DNA of 64,000 bases from Quillaja saponaria. Lineage: Eukaryota > Streptophyta > Magnoliopsida > Fabales > Quillajaceae. The position numbers and the translations under genes were made by a program. Below the pieces are notes generated by a model. It had not been told where the DNA came from, did not search any database, and was given only the letters and a program-made list of their open reading frames with translations. Below, one piece after another: positions 38,501 through 52,531 of the stretch (position 1 is the first letter of the stretch; each line of letters begins with the position of its first letter). The stretch lies in assembly GCA_029379385.1 (NCBI GenBank), contig CM055612.1, positions 10,726,001-10,790,000 of the forward strand. Direction: 5' to 3'.

Positions 38501-40460
38501 AAGGGCTGGCGTGACCACTGCTATATTTTTCTCCATCAAAATATAAGGAAAAATAAGTTCGCACCTAATTTTGGACATTTGTTATATTGTATTAAATTGA
38601 ATTTTAGTGTTTTGGGCGAAGGGAGAGCAATAGAAAGTCAAGAAACATGAAAATCAAGAGAAGTATGAAACCCAACCCTAATCACAAATTCATAATCATA
38701 ATGATTATGACAAGAACAGCAGCAATTATTGAGGAATATTAGGGGACCACTAGGCACTAATTATTTTTATTTTGGTAAAACAAGCACTAATTACTTGGTC
38801 ACAAAGGTCCTACACTTCCTGTTTTTCTTGTTTTTTGTTTTGGTATACTATGAGCGCTCAAATTCGATATTAAAAGATGAGAGAACAGGTACTAATCGCT
38901 TAAGCTAGTTTCTTGGTAATACTTTTTAGTTTATAAATAATGTCACTGGATGCAAATATTAATAACAGTATCCAATTCTTATTCTTTTTAATATTTTTTT
39001 TGACAAAATAGACAATCATCTAACATAAAAGGAAAACCATTGTTGATTTTATTCAATCCACAGTTTGAATAACACAAGTTAGAGTAAAATACATTTTACT
39101 TCAATGTGGTATAACTTTTTTTTTCAAATTTTACATGTCGTTTATTTTGTATTAAAATACTTCTTGTGGCTTAGAGTAAAATAAATTAGATGGATATCAT
39201 TAAATATAACAGAAAATAAAACTCATGTGATATGCTCTAGAATTTTGGTGACATATATTTTATTTTTTCTTTTTCAACTTCCTATCATTCTGTCATATCT
39301 CTCTCTGTTTCATCCTTTTTGAATGGCATGGCCATTCAAAGAAAAAAAGAATTATCATATTCTACCTTGGTAATGAGTGCTGTAAGGGATCAATTCTTAA
39401 AAAGGTGTAAAGAAAAAATAACAAAGTAATTGAATCAAAAAGAGACTTTCAAATATCTGATGATCCAAACAATTCCATTCAAGTCGATCTTGATCATATA
39501 ATTTTTTATTTTATTTCATGCTTCATTTTGACCTTGACTTCATATTTTCTCTGGGTCTTACTGTCCAAATACAAAAAATAGGAGCAATAGTGTGAAATGT
39601 GTTTCAGACCCATGGCTTATCCTTTAGACTGTTTTTCACTATTGTCACCCTAATCTTGATGGATACCACAATATAATATCGGCATAAACATTCTTATGAG
39701 TAAAACTGATACTTCGACAAATTGGTAATAGAATTGTACTAGCTGCTACCCAATGGGTATTGGACGCTTTTTGTCCAATTCCAATTGATTTCATAGGAGC
39801 ATTTTGATACAAAATGAATCCCGCATATAACACAAAGAAAGTAACATATCCTTTACTCCACAAGTCATCATCTTTTTAGGACTAGCAAAACAAAAAGTTA
39901 AATAATTTATGGATGAGTTAAAATTTCAGTCATTGTCAGTGTAAAATATTTTGTAAATAAAATTATAAGCACATCAACTTATTTAATTATAATTAGCATT
40001 AAAGGCCAGTGTCGTTTCTTCATTGACAATATCAAAATTCACTTATACTAAATACTAATTCTTTATAAATTTAATTCATATTGTCCTCTTGTCTTTACGA
40101 GAAATGGAGTATCTTTTTTTATTTACTAGAGTATAACATTATGGGTAATTTCAATTTAGAGTTAATCGCAGTAAGATTGACGTGAGAGATAAGATATAAG
40201 GTTAGTGGATACTTAGACAGTTGGTACATCCGAGTCATCTGACACAGTGTTTGTAATAACAAAACCTGAACATAATTTTAAGCTGTCTCTCAGGAAGTGT
40301 TCCTTCAATCTTATATTCCAGGAAATCCTTTTCTTGGCTAAATATTTTCAAGGGCAAACATTGCCAAAATGCAGTTAAAAATTTGCCTGACCCACAACTC
40401 ACAGAATTTTCGGTTAATGGTTTGTTCATGAATATATACTCCAAACCGAAGATACTGAGT
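35528..40460. other. Long intergenic region, no gene recognised
   Basis: It is mostly AT-rich with some more balanced parts at 36.8-37.5 kb. Open frames are short and unconvincing. A 9-bp-stem hairpin lies at about 37652-37673. A minus-strand frame at 39645-39863 is noted under findings. The 3' UTR of the RING gene occupies the right end. Confidence 0.6.
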
Positions 40461-43400
40461 TCAGAACAACTGGAAGAACAGACTTGTCGATCCATCCCCA
40501 AACGTCCTTAGATCAGCAGGTTTTACCAGTGCTCTGCATAAAGGGCAAGTCCTTTCTCTCTCAAACCTGAATAATAAGTAGTTTTACATGTCAAGGAGGA
40601 AGGGACTGATATGAGAACCGATTTAGAACTATTTGAAAGAAAATTACAATAGCTATCATATAATAAGAGTGTTCCATGTTATTGTTGACCTTAGTCATCT
40701 AAAATAAAACATCTCACATGGGAGTTCCACAGTTGATAGGAAAATAATGCTTCCGGCCTTTAGGTGAAAGGTTTACTACGGTCAGATCAATAAGAAATAT
40801 ATAAGTACAAAAAGGTACCTTAAGAGTTATAAAAGGAGGTTTCTTAGTTTAACATCAGATAGCAAATCCTAGAAGAAAATCCTTTTTGCAACACCATTCT
40901 ACAATGACTATTTTATGAAGAAAAAGCAATATGATTATGGGCATTTTCTCCTTATGTTCTTCTTCTTGCTCTCTGACATTTAATATCACAGCAGATATGG
41001 ACACTAGTGTAAAAACTGTGTTACTGTAGAAGAAGAATAACAGATCAAAAAAGGAATTTTTGTCCAAGGTATGGTCGAAATTAATAACATGTGCCAATTA
41101 GATTCAAGGACCAACAAGGTTCTAATTGTTGTAATCTTTTCCAATTTATCCATATCCCCAGTTCACTGCTCCCAAGTGTTAGGGTGCAGGGGAAAAAACA
41201 AAAGTTAAACATCCCCTCTCCTTCATGCTAGTGATGCAATCCAAGTCATGGACTGAGACCAACATATTAGGAGTTAACAATTAGATTTTGATTTACTGAA
41301 CAGGAATTTTGAAAAGCAATCCAGCTTTTTCCTTGTGTCCAGAATCTAGATAACAATATATTTGCTGTAATATGTTAGTCCGTATTTTACTTAGGGACAA
41401 CTTGATGGATATTGCAATATAAAAGATCCAAGATAAGAAACAGAAAATTATGAACTGACCATTCTGAAACACACTCCTCGCAGAAGACATGTTTACAGCG
41501 CAACAAGATAGGAGAGTGCATCTTCTCCTGGCAAATAGCACAGAGATCACCTGCAGTATTTACCTGTCAAAAAGCACAACAAGATATTAAAACCAACATT
41601 TATTATTGAATACAAATGGTTCTCTGTAGCCTAGTGTCTTCCTAGTGTGACAGGATAATAGCATAACATTGCAAAAGAAAGAATTAATATCAGTCTCAAT
41701 TCAGCACCAAATCTAATTCAAATAAGTTGGACAAAGCACCTGTTCCAATGTCGCATAAACCCCATAATGGACTTCCTTCCGTGATAATGCTTTTATGGCA
41801 GAAAAGAAGCATTGAACCTATTCAGAAACAGATGGTTAAGGACATTGAAGAAATTAACTCAATTGACATGAAGTATAGATTTTTCTTTGCATAAAGATCT
41901 TTAAAGACTAATGACAAAAACAAAACCTTACCTTCTCAACAACAGATGTTAGCTTGAAAGTTAAATATAACCCTGTAGTCAGTGATGAAAAGAGACCCCC
42001 ATAATCCTTGTCTAAGAAAAATCGGTACCAAACCGGTGTTGGCAACAAGGCACGATATAACAACAGCGTGTACTCAACCAGAGTTAACATTTGACCCTTG
42101 AAGAATGATAACAACTGTCAGAGGATTCTGGTAAACTAGAAGGAGGATAGTTGCATATTCTATGCGTCCAGAAATGGTAATGTACCGCAAAAGTTACCTG
42201 CCGGCGGAAGTTATGGCCTCTGCCATTCTTATAATATATAAGCAACAAACACTTGAAAGCCATTGCTGCTTGCCTCACCATTGTATCTGAAAGTGATTAA
42301 ATGTAGTGAAATTCAAATCAGTCCAAATAGCTTGCGTGCCCCCCGCTGCATATAGAGGGCACAACACTTGTTATGAAATAAATGTGATGAAAAGGAATAA
42401 ACAGACGATAACTCGATAAGAAAAGGATAAAGTCATATAATTAAAAGAATCAAAAAATCATCTCAGCACTAACTTGTCATCTCCAGTAAAATTTCCCTAA
42501 ATTGGAGCTAATGATGGTCAAACAAGTTTTAACTGTAGAATAGTCAAAACCTACATAAATAAGACACTACCTAACCATCTTATGAAAAAGTAGAGATTTT
42601 CCAATTTCAAGATAAAAACATGCTGGACGCATAATAAATGGATTAAAACTTGAACTATCCATTCTGAGTTTAAAACCAGGGAAGGAACTACCAGACCAGA
42701 AAGGTCCTGCCCTCGAGAATGAAAATCTTTTTTACTTGTCACCCCGGTGGGCTTTCATTTCACAAAATTAAGTTTTTTAGATCCCTCCCTGTTTTCAACA
42801 GTTTCTCCATATTCCAGCATGATTGCTTTCTGCAACAAACATTTGAAGGACTATATAAAAGAAAGACAGGACAATCAACTTTCAGAATTTGATTCACCAA
42901 TGAAACAATTTGAGCCCCTCAATTTTTGGACAGTATTGATGGTCCTTGAAGGTGTTCTAAGCTCCTAGCATCCTACTTGTGGTTTCTCTAAATATGGACC
43001 TCAAAGCAGGTTGGCATATAGCTGCTTGGGATCATATCTATTTAGGGTTTTATAGGTCAGCAACACAGCTTAAGTAGAAATTTCCTTCTCAGTTGGAAAA
43101 TGCAGTCATATGTTTGGGGTCAATAGTAAAACCGATCAAGTGATGGTTACTCATTTCATGCAAAGTTTGCTTACATTTTTTTTATAAGTCCAAGTTTACT
43201 TACATTGCATAAATAAAAAGTTATTAACCTAATCCTGAACATTTTAGCCCAACTGAAGACCAAGTAACCCATGAATAAAATATAACCAACAGTATTAACC
43301 AACCTTTTCTTTTTACTAGCCAGAGAACTGAAAGAGTGGTACACCTCAAGAAAAAATAAAGAAGGCATTTCCAAAAGCAGAGAGCTTAATTTCATCTTTC

Positions 43401-46063
43401 AAGCTAAAGCAAACTGCCTACAGTTTATGGAAGTTCATGAGTCTTAAATTCACTTACTCACCTCATTTGCATAAAAAATAATTAGAGATATTCATCAAAA
43501 AACTGAATTGCTAATTAGTCAATATTATGGATACAATATGATCATGCTGAGTAACCTGATAATAAATCTTGCATACATCAAAAATATCAGTATAATTGCA
43601 TTATTACAACATTGCTAAAGAAAGCCATACCATTTACCAAAATGATGAATATAGCATGCCAGAATGGAGGTATTTCTTTAGGAGGGAGCATGACCAATGG
43701 ATATAGAAGATCATCATTTTGGTACCACCAGTAAATGCACATTATGTGAAGCATGAAGGCCACAGAGTAGCTAGCAATAACAGAGACATTCCTATCTCCC
43801 TGTAGAGGACAACAACGAATGAATAAGTGGGTGTCTTAACTTTGAACTAAAAAACATAAAGGAGTTGAAAAAATTTGAGTGAATCTCTCATCACCTTTAG
43901 AGCTGTCTGCTTCCGAACAATATCATTTGACTTATACATGATAGCTGAAATCCAAATTGTGCCAAAGAAACCTGCAAGTTCTTAAAGAAATGAAATCTCA
44001 CCAACTCCAAATTGAGTGAATTAATCAAAACGGGTGAGGAAAAACCAAAACAGTATGCTGGAAGCAACTCATCACACATATTAACAACTGTAGAGAATTC
44101 AATATGCCTCAAATATTGATAACTGTTTGGATAATTCAAAATGCATAACACTAATAAGACAAACACAACTTTCTATTAATTTCTTAAGTAACTCTACAAT
44201 TTTCTCATAGATGAAATACCACCAGTGAAAAGGAAGATGACAATTGATTAATCAAAGCACGAGACATTGAAATCCAGTGGCAGGTTCAAGCACCTATTGC
44301 TCCCAATATATCTTGTTTTAACTGGAAACATTATATCGAGACTTGTTGTGCCATAAGCCACATCAATTGTTCAGGAGGAGAGACCAAGAGAATAAGCAAT
44401 ACCAACATAAATATACAGATATCAACAGTTAGCTTCTGCCATTTTCAAAGGCATAAAACATCTCTTCACCCCCACCATTATTCAACATAGCATTCCCTAG
44501 TCGTGTAAAGCCCTTCACGCTAGGGTTTACACAAATGTGTGGTATTTTATTGGAAAAACGTTAAGAACAATAAAACATAATCTTCATTTAAGCTAATATT
44601 GCTCAAATGACAACCAATCATTTTTGTTAACAGTTAACTTCAAAGTTTAAACACAGCATCTAAAACACAAGATTAAATCAGATTCATTCTTCCTTTCCTG
44701 GTGTCTGAAAAATGACAAAAATGGCACCACCAAATGACCAAAGTCAACTGCGCACCAGATATTTCAGTTTTTTTCTTTTTATTTTATTTTTATTTTTTAT
44801 ATCTTGATCATCCAAAAAACCCTTTATCACATCGATAAATCTGGACAAAATAATTTTAGATGCTAAATGCTAGGACATTATGAAATGTAGGTCCCAATAA
44901 CACCACGGGAAGGCATACTCCAACATAAAGCTCAATTCAGCCATAATGGAACCTAGCTCAAGCTAATTCTCAATGTCACAATTTGCTGAAGAATTGAGCA
45001 GTTCGAATAAAAGAACAGGCAAATTTAGTTTGATTGCATCTTAAATGCTTTTACATAATTGATTCTCATTTGGGTAACAATTGCAGATAGAAAAATCATT
45101 AGCCTTGCAGCAAATTTTCTTGTATTATATCAGATAACCCATGCTAAGAGACAGAATAGCATATAGGTAGAAAAATGATTGTTGTCTGAATAAAAGACAA
45201 ATGGCATAACAGTTCCTTTCACAGTAATACAAGGAGCTTCACAAAATATCAAAGAACCATTTTACCCAAAAATAGAGAGGCACTAAATACAGGTTTTAAT
45301 CTCTTGTAACATATTAACATCAGACAATAGAGTTGAATTGAAAAGAAAGAGTACCTTGCAAATGCTGACGAATGAACACCACCAACAACAACAGCGAGAA
45401 AGGAAGAATCTGCTCAATCCACCTAGCAACCTGCTGAATATCGTATCTCTGATAAGAGGATGAATTGCTACTATTACCCTCTGAGCCAACCCCAGAATCC
45501 TCACCAACCTGTCCATTACCAGCAGATGAAGAAGAGGGCACTAGGGGATCTCTCTCGCCAGCTATAACTCCACCGTGACTATCTTCCCCATTAGCCAATG
45601 CAGGATAGCCACCTCTATTTCCCATCAAAAGACCATTCTCTTCATAACCAACTTCTCCAGCCTGATTCTGGAACGGCAATGAAACAGAACTGATCCCAAC
45701 ATTGTGGTCTTGTGCCCCAGCTCCTATAATCTGAATTGAAACTTCCCCAGTACTGCTGCTACTACCACTGCAGCCGTTGGCAGCATCAGAATCGGTTGAT
45801 TGAGTGTGAAGCTGAGGTCGGAATTCATTAGCTGATACACTATTATCAACCCTAACAGCGTCCGAATCATGGGTCACCGAACCCGAGCGAAGAATACCCG
45901 AATAATCCAATACAAAAGAAAGCAGTGACCGGAGAGGGTTTACAGCTGAGAACTGCATCCCTTGCCATATTGCAGTACTGCTATTACTATTACTACTGTT
46001 TATACCACCGGCAGTCGATGAAGAATTGGCGTAATGGTCAGAATTGGTACCCGATGTTTCCAT
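40461..46063 (-). CDS. Membrane RING-type E3 ubiquitin ligase, RNFT1/RNFT2-like
   Basis: Eight exons on the minus strand: 46063-45355, 43971-43895, 43799-43631, 42286-42198, 42096-41932, 41817-41740, 41563-41460 and 40566-40461. All junctions are in phase and give 498 residues. The first ~215 residues are Ser/Asn/Gly-rich and low-complexity. Several hydrophobic segments follow ([15 protein letters not shown] near 220, [51 protein letters not shown]). The C-terminus is a C3HC4 RING: C437, C440, C452, H454, C457, C460, C471, C474, ending in [19 protein letters not shown]. This layout (long N-terminus, multiple membrane spans, C-terminal RING) is that of RNFT1/2, which act in ER quality control in animals; the plant role is inferred. 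All exons are intact. Confidence 0.92.
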
Positions 46064-46737
46064 TAGAAAACCCTAATCCTCAATTTTCCCTTCCAATTTT
46101 CAATCTTTCCTCTATAATCTATTCTTTTTTTTTCTGGGTCGCTTTCAATGATTATGATGAAAATAAAAACAAAATTGTACAGTCAACACAGAATGGAAAC
46201 AAATTTGGGAGAGAAAAAGACAAAGATTCTATGTTGCGAGCTTCAGAAAAAGGAAATTTTTCGAAACGAAACAGATACGAGGTCGAGGAGAGGTAGTAAT
46301 TAAAAGTAATAAAAGAGTTTTTCGGGATGTTACCTGATGGATTAGCCAATAGCAGAAGACGTAAATCAATTTGCGTCCCGAAGACTAAGGAGAACACTGC
46401 GCTGTGAGAAAATAAATTGACAGAAATTAAGTTGAAGCAGGCAGCAATACAAGGAGAAGGAAGAGGAAGACAAAGAAAAGTCAAAAAGTCAGGAACTGAA
46501 AAATCCAAGGTCGAAGCTATGCTTGATTGCTTTCCCTTCTTTTCTTTTCCTTCTTTCTTTTTTTTATTATTATAAAAAAGAAAAACAATTTGAATATTTT
46601 TAAGAGTGCGTGAGAGATATTTTCGAAAGGAAATAAATAATGCACATAGCGAGGTAGACGACGAGGAAACGCGTTCAATAGACAATTTCAGTTTCGTTTG
46701 ATTATTCCGAGACCGTTAACAGTGACCCCACCCCCCC

Positions 46738-46768
<31 letters not shown>

Positions 46769-47229
46769 TTATTTTTGTTTTGCCCATTTTGTTTGACCAG
46801 GTTGATTAAGTTTGTCTGTTAAAAAAAATAAAATTGATCGACCTACTCCACATTTATACGTTGTCTTTGGTTTGACATTAAAATAACTTTTTCGAAGTTA
46901 CTCACAAATATGATCATAATATTTATTAAAATAATTATTTTAATAATTTTAAAACTAAATAATTTTTTCTCATATCTTACAGCGCTTTTATGGTAACCTA
47001 TCTAAACATTTTTTTCAACTTTTTACGAAACACTTTTAAATAACTCTATTTAGGATAATAATAAAAAAGATACATGTGCACTTTTAAACAACTCTATTTG
47101 AAATATCATTTATGATTAATTAATTTTAACATGTGTATTGTGATTTTTTTAATCCATTTAAAATAGTAGACTTTGATAACTTATATCTACATGAGTATAT
47201 GTTAAGATTTCTCATATATATATTATATA
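46064..47229. other. 5' UTR and promoter of the RING gene, then intergenic DNA
   Basis: The first ~650 bp looks like leader and promoter, with a possible 5' UTR donor (CAG|GTAACA on the minus strand near 46333). A run of about 23 T follows at 46741. The rest is AT-rich with no recognised feature. Confidence 0.55.
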
Positions 47230-47570
47230 CTAGCCCCATCACACATGCTTAAAACACGTATTCAAAGTTTTTTTTTTTTTTAAGAAATAATGTAAAAAAC
47301 ATTACAATTGTTATATAAAATGGGGGAGAAAAGAGGTTGATATTTTCTTTTAAATAAATGATTAATTGAAGTTAATAATATGTAAGTTTTTTTGTTTCTT
47401 AATTTTTTCTTTAATTATAGAAGAAGGTAAGTAGTTTTTAATAACTAGTAATATTTTAGTTTAAAAAGATGTCAAAATTTAAGATGACAGTATCCTCTCT
47501 TTTAGTATGATATTTAAACTAAGAACTATTTAAAAAAATTAGAGGACATAAGGGTATAGTATAGTATAGA
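47230..47570 (-). mobile_element. Short non-autonomous Helitron, copy 1
   Basis: On the minus strand it starts TCTATACTATACTATACCCT after an A and ends GATGGGGCTAG before a T. It matches the plus-strand copy at 52180-52531 nearly end to end (shared CATACTAAAAGAGAG, TATTTAAAAGAAAA, CAACCTCTTTTCTCC and GGGGCTAG). Non-coding. Confidence 0.85.
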
Positions 47571-48008
47571 TATAAATAGAAGATATAGTTATATATATAT
47601 ATATAAAAAAAAACTTTTGAGGCTTTTGATTTTTAAGTTGAAACTCAGTAGGAAAAAAAAATGCAAACATGTATCAAGGTCAAAGACCCTTAGGGTCTCC
47701 TACTTTATAATATGCACATATTTAAAAAATAAATTCAAATAATAAAATTCATCCAAACACTTAATAACTACTAAACAATAATATTTTCAATTTCTTACTC
47801 TTTTCCACACTCCCACTCTCCTATCCTCCCTAACTCTTTTAAAATATAAATATTTTTTTCATCAAATTAAATTAAGATACAATATATAAAACCCACATGT
47901 GCGTGCAGGTCACTAATAATTTATAAGTTAAAGAAACATGACTCATTACAACGAGTGTGACATGACATATATAAAATTATATTAACTTTTTAAAGAATAT
48001 ATATCTAA

Positions 48009-49975
48009 ATAAGATATACTAAGTGCAAGTTTCCTCTTCTGTACGTACCCCATATAGCTCCCGAAAGAAAATTGATGGTTTGAAAAGATAAACTCTAGAC
48101 TGATAATACGATAACTTCAACTATCCAATTGTTGAATCAATTGAGACCGGTAATAATTTCTAAAAGAAAGCCCCTAATTCTCTAATTGTTCACCCTATTC
48201 AAATACGTTTTACATTGCGAGAGGGAATGATGATCATGGCTTACTTATTCTTATTCACATCATACATGTTTCCTCTTCATATACAAGACAACAATCACTT
48301 TTTGCTCACGCCTCTACCTACCCATAGGACAACTCTGACCTCCCCTCTTCAATTCAATTTATATAATTTTTAGAGTAAGCAAAACTTGATGGATGGAGTG
48401 AAGAATGGGTAGCCAGATTTCCAGGGATAGTTTGCAGTTGCCTACCCCAAATTCATTCCCTTATCTCTCATCTACAAATACATCTTCGTCCACTCTCCCC
48501 TAATATGGCTTTTTCTTTGATTTTAGCTAAAGAATCAGTGCAAAATTTAAGGATTTCATTTTTGTTCTCTTGCTTTCATTCTTGCATCCTCGCTTTGAAT
48601 CCTTATTTCCAAAATTTAGGATTTTATTTTGCTCAATAGGGATTTGGGCTTTAAGGCATTCCTCAATTAAATGGTAGATTATAGTCCATTTTCCCTCACT
48701 ATAGCCATTATTACTGCCCACCACAAACTCATCCCTTTCATCTTCCTTATCCCTCTAACCTGATTCCTACCCATCCCAAACCCAAGATACAATTTTCTCT
48801 ACTCTACAGAATAAGGTATTCTTGATTCTCTACCTTTAAGGAAGAAAGAAGATGATAGCACCAAACCATAAATCCAAACCTCAAATCTCAAACTCTAACT
48901 GCTGAAATCCCAAATTTAAAATATAAATCGTTATTTCTATTTTCTCTCATATTAGTCGAAACTTCCCTACTTCATTGGTCAAGTTCCTTCATATTACTTA
49001 ATTACTAAGTGTAAGTCTTCTCTCCTGTAAATCTACACTCTCATTTCTCTCACTATTCACACTGCAAGAGGGAAGGATAGCCATGACTCTTCTTCTTTTT
49101 CACATCATACATCTTTCCTCTTCATACATAAAAGACAATAATCACCTTTTGCTCATACATCTACCTACCAATATGACAACTCTCACATCTCCTCTTCAAT
49201 TCTATTATATAATTTTTTAAGTCAGTAAAAGCTCTCAAAAGTAAAACTTAATGGATGGCATGAAGATTGGGAAACCATATTTTTAGGGCTATTTGCAGTT
49301 GCCCACCCCAAATTCATTCCCTTATCTTTCATCCACAAATGCATCTTCTTTTTCTCACTCACATCGTCTTATCTCCCCCCATTATGGTTTTTTCTTTGAT
49401 TTTGGCAAAAGAATCAGTGCAAAAGGTGATGATTTCATTTTTGTTCTCCTACTTTAGTTCTTGCATCCTCTCTTTGAATCCTCATTTCCAAATTTTGGTG
49501 AAATTTTGGAATTTTGTTTTGCTTGATTGGGCTTTTGGCTTTTGGGTATTCCTCAGTTAGAGAGTAGATGAGAGATCTACAATCTATTTTCTCCCACTGT
49601 AGCCCACTAGTGCTTGAGAGATTTAATAGGGTAGATGGAGAGGGTGGAGCTGGTTGTCGTACATTTGCTACCGACCACAAACTCATCCCCTTCATATTCT
49701 TTTTCCTAAATCCTGATTCCTACCCATCCTAAACCTAAGTTACAATTTGCTTTGCTCTGTGAAATTAAGATATTCTTGATTCTATGCCTTTTCGAGGAAG
49801 GAAGAAGATTTATAGCACCAAATCACAAATCCAAACCGCAAAGCTCAAATCTCAAATCTCAAACCTCAAACTCCAACTGTTGAAATCCTAATTTTGAAAT
49901 ATAAATTGTTCTTTCCATTCTCTCTTGTGTCAATATGAAACTTCCTTAATTCATTTGCTAAGTTCCTTCATCTTA
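48009..49975. repeat. Tandem duplication of about 1 kb, two diverged copies
   Basis: Copy 1 (about 48009-48990) and copy 2 (about 48991-49975) share an ordered series of blocks: ACTAAGTG(C/T)AAGT, CACATCATACAT, CCCCAAATTCATTCCCTTAT, AAAGAATCAGTGCAAAA and TTTGAATCCTTATTTCCAAA (copy 2 TTTGAATCCTCATTTCCAAA). Copies differ by many substitutions and indels. Part of copy 2 has a more open frame, but no protein is recognised. It may be a degenerate gene or promoter duplication. Confidence 0.75.
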
Positions 49976-52179
49976 GTCAATCACCAGAATTATAAGAAAA
50001 AAAAAAATTGGCATCTTCACTTCTCTTCGTCTCTTCTCGGTCAATCCTTCATGGTCTTTCTCTTTCCTTTTCACAAGACTTCTTTTCTACTCAAATTTGT
50101 ATCTCTTTTTTTCTTCTTCTTTTTATATTATCAATCCTCCAACTAAAAATTTCATATATCTCAATTGGTTTCAATTTTGAAAGATATTGATACTCAACCA
50201 GCAAGATAGCTACAATTACTGCCATCTTCAACTTTAGGTATGCTTGAGTTTTTTTTTTTTTTGCCTTCAACATTCATGTAATTATTGTTATCAAAGCATA
50301 TTGTTTTAAGAATTTTAGTGTACTAGACATGAAAAGGAAAAAGTGATTTTGTTTTATTTATTTATTTGCCTTATGGGTTTGGTACAATTGAAAGAAAAAA
50401 AAAGAGTCTCTTGAGTGCATAAAAATACACTAATTTGCCTTTATGTCCAATTACTAAGAATTGCATACCAATCTTTGGAAAGCCATGATCTCGCCCGTTA
50501 TGCGTTTGGTGGGCTTTCTTTTTCTTATTTTTTTTAATTGGACAATTGAGATTTTATTGATTTATTAAAAATGAAATATGTGATTAATATGGTAGAATTT
50601 TTAGTTATTTGTTGTAAATATTTTGATTTTGGTTTTGTGGGCATTAATTTTTATTTTATTTTTTGTAATTTTTAGAGATGGCTTTTGAACCTTCAATTTC
50701 TCAGTCAGTTCCTGCTCCATTTAAGCCATATTTCTCTTTTTGTGAGTGCTACCATAAATTTTATCTTTTTTTATCTTCTTTTTTTCCTTTTCCTATTTTT
50801 TCATGGTTATGAATTATTCAATTCTAAATTAAAATTATACTCGCTCACTGAAAAGATTTGATTAGCTTTTAATGTACTAAAATATTTTTAGTTCTTTGGA
50901 GATTGGTTTGCATCTATGCAGTTTCTGGTATCAAACATGCTTCTGAGATAAGAAAAAGTGTAAATTTTTTTATTTTTAAAAATCACTTAACTCTTATAAT
51001 TAGACATAATTTCCATCAAATGCTATGATGGATATTTGAAAAGTGATTATTGTCTTTTTTTAAAAGATTTCTCTTTTCAAAAATATGTGGTTGCATTTCT
51101 ATAGGATTATCAATTGCATTTGCAAACAGAATGAAATTTCGGCAATTTGACCTTATTAACCAACTTGAATAATGATATTATATTAAATTGAGTACAGGCA
51201 TAGGCTTAGTCAATAAAAAGTTAGTAACCAAGTTGCAAGGGTGTCAATTGTGCACTTTTTGTGAATTTTATTTTATTTTATTTTTTTGCTTGATTCACAA
51301 TGTTGGCATAACTAAGTTTTTTGCAATTGTTCTTTAAAAAAAATAAACTTAAATACATGTTTTTCTTGTCCCATGTTTCTGCATCCTTCTTTTTATCAAA
51401 AAAAAAATTGGTGCTTGTCTTATTGACAAATGATGTTAACTAGAATATTCAAATTGTTGTTTTTTGGTTTCTGATTGGTTTTGATTTTAGTTTTGACATT
51501 TGCATGGTATATAATGAGTGACTGTGAAAAATACTTAATTGGAGAAAGACAAAACTTGCTATTATCCTGTATTGAGACATGTATGTGCACTTACATTACT
51601 TTACAATTTGTTGTATTTAAGTGGAAGCAAATAATGTAGTGAATGTGGCTGACATGACATGGCTAAATCACTATCAAGTGAAGTTTTGTCTAACTTGCAG
51701 TATCTGTTGCACCAAACTACAATGTTTTTAGGTGCTCATTCATCTACCCTTTCTTCATTTTTTGGTGTTATGGCATCCGTTATTCGGTGATATATTTTAC
51801 AAATGGTATATGTCATATTATCTTTATAAAATTAATTGGAAATTAGTTTAAAATGGTACTTATCATGCTCTTTTTTTAGAATTCTTAGGGACAATACTAT
51901 TTTTCTTTCTTTCTCTTTACTTTTGTTTTTTTAAACTAAACTGTTAATTTAATACACTTTGTCAATTACTGTAATTGACTTTTACAAATCTATAAAATAT
52001 GTCTCATTGTGCTTACTAACCATTTGGAGTAGGTGAGAGTTAATGGTAACTTTGTGGATGAGATTAATTGGGGGTGAAGAAGCCATAATTGTTGCTTAAT
52101 GCCCACTTCACACTTGATGAAAAAACACATTCCTTATAGGTGTGGTGTAATTGAGAAGACAATGCACCTTTTTAATATA
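49976..52179. other. Intergenic, no gene recognised
   Basis: It contains a CT-rich leader-like stretch at 50010-50240. After an intron-like gap there is an ATG at about 50679 with a short frame (MAFEPSISQSVPAPFKPYF). That could be the start of a lost gene, but nothing downstream supports it. The rest is AT-rich. Confidence 0.5.
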
Positions 52180-52531
52180 TCTATACTATATTAAAAGCCA
52201 AAACACCCTTATGATATCATCTAACTTTTTAATAAAGTTTTTAATTCAAATACCATACTAAAAGAGAGTATAGTATTCTCCTAAATTTGGACTTCTTTTT
52301 AAGCTAAAATTCCATCAATTATAGAAACTATTCACCTTTTCCTATAATTAAGGAAAAAAATTAACAAGAAACAAAAAAAACTCACATATTATTAACTTTA
52401 ATTAATTATTTATTTAAAAGAAAAAATCAACCTCTTTTCTCCCCATTTTATATAACAATTATAATTTTTTTTACATTATTTCTTAAAAATACAAAAAACT
52501 CTTGTACACGTGCTTAAGTAAGTGGGGCTAG
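52180..52531 (+). mobile_element. Short non-autonomous Helitron, copy 2
   Basis: It starts TCTATACTATATTAAAAGCC after an A and ends GTGGGGCTAG before a T, 352 bp. A GC-richer stretch (ACACGTGCTTAAGTAAGTG) just before CTAG could form the usual imperfect subterminal hairpin. Same family as 47230-47570, opposite orientation. Confidence 0.88.

Noticed and set aside
46152..46685. 177-codon minus-strand frame upstream of the RING gene
   Set aside because: It lies in the leader/promoter, with Lys-, Phe- and Ser-rich low complexity and no recognisable domain; open by composition only.
50679..50760. ATG with a short frame MAFEPSISQ
   Set aside because: It could be the first exon of a gene, but no following exon or homologous family could be recognised.
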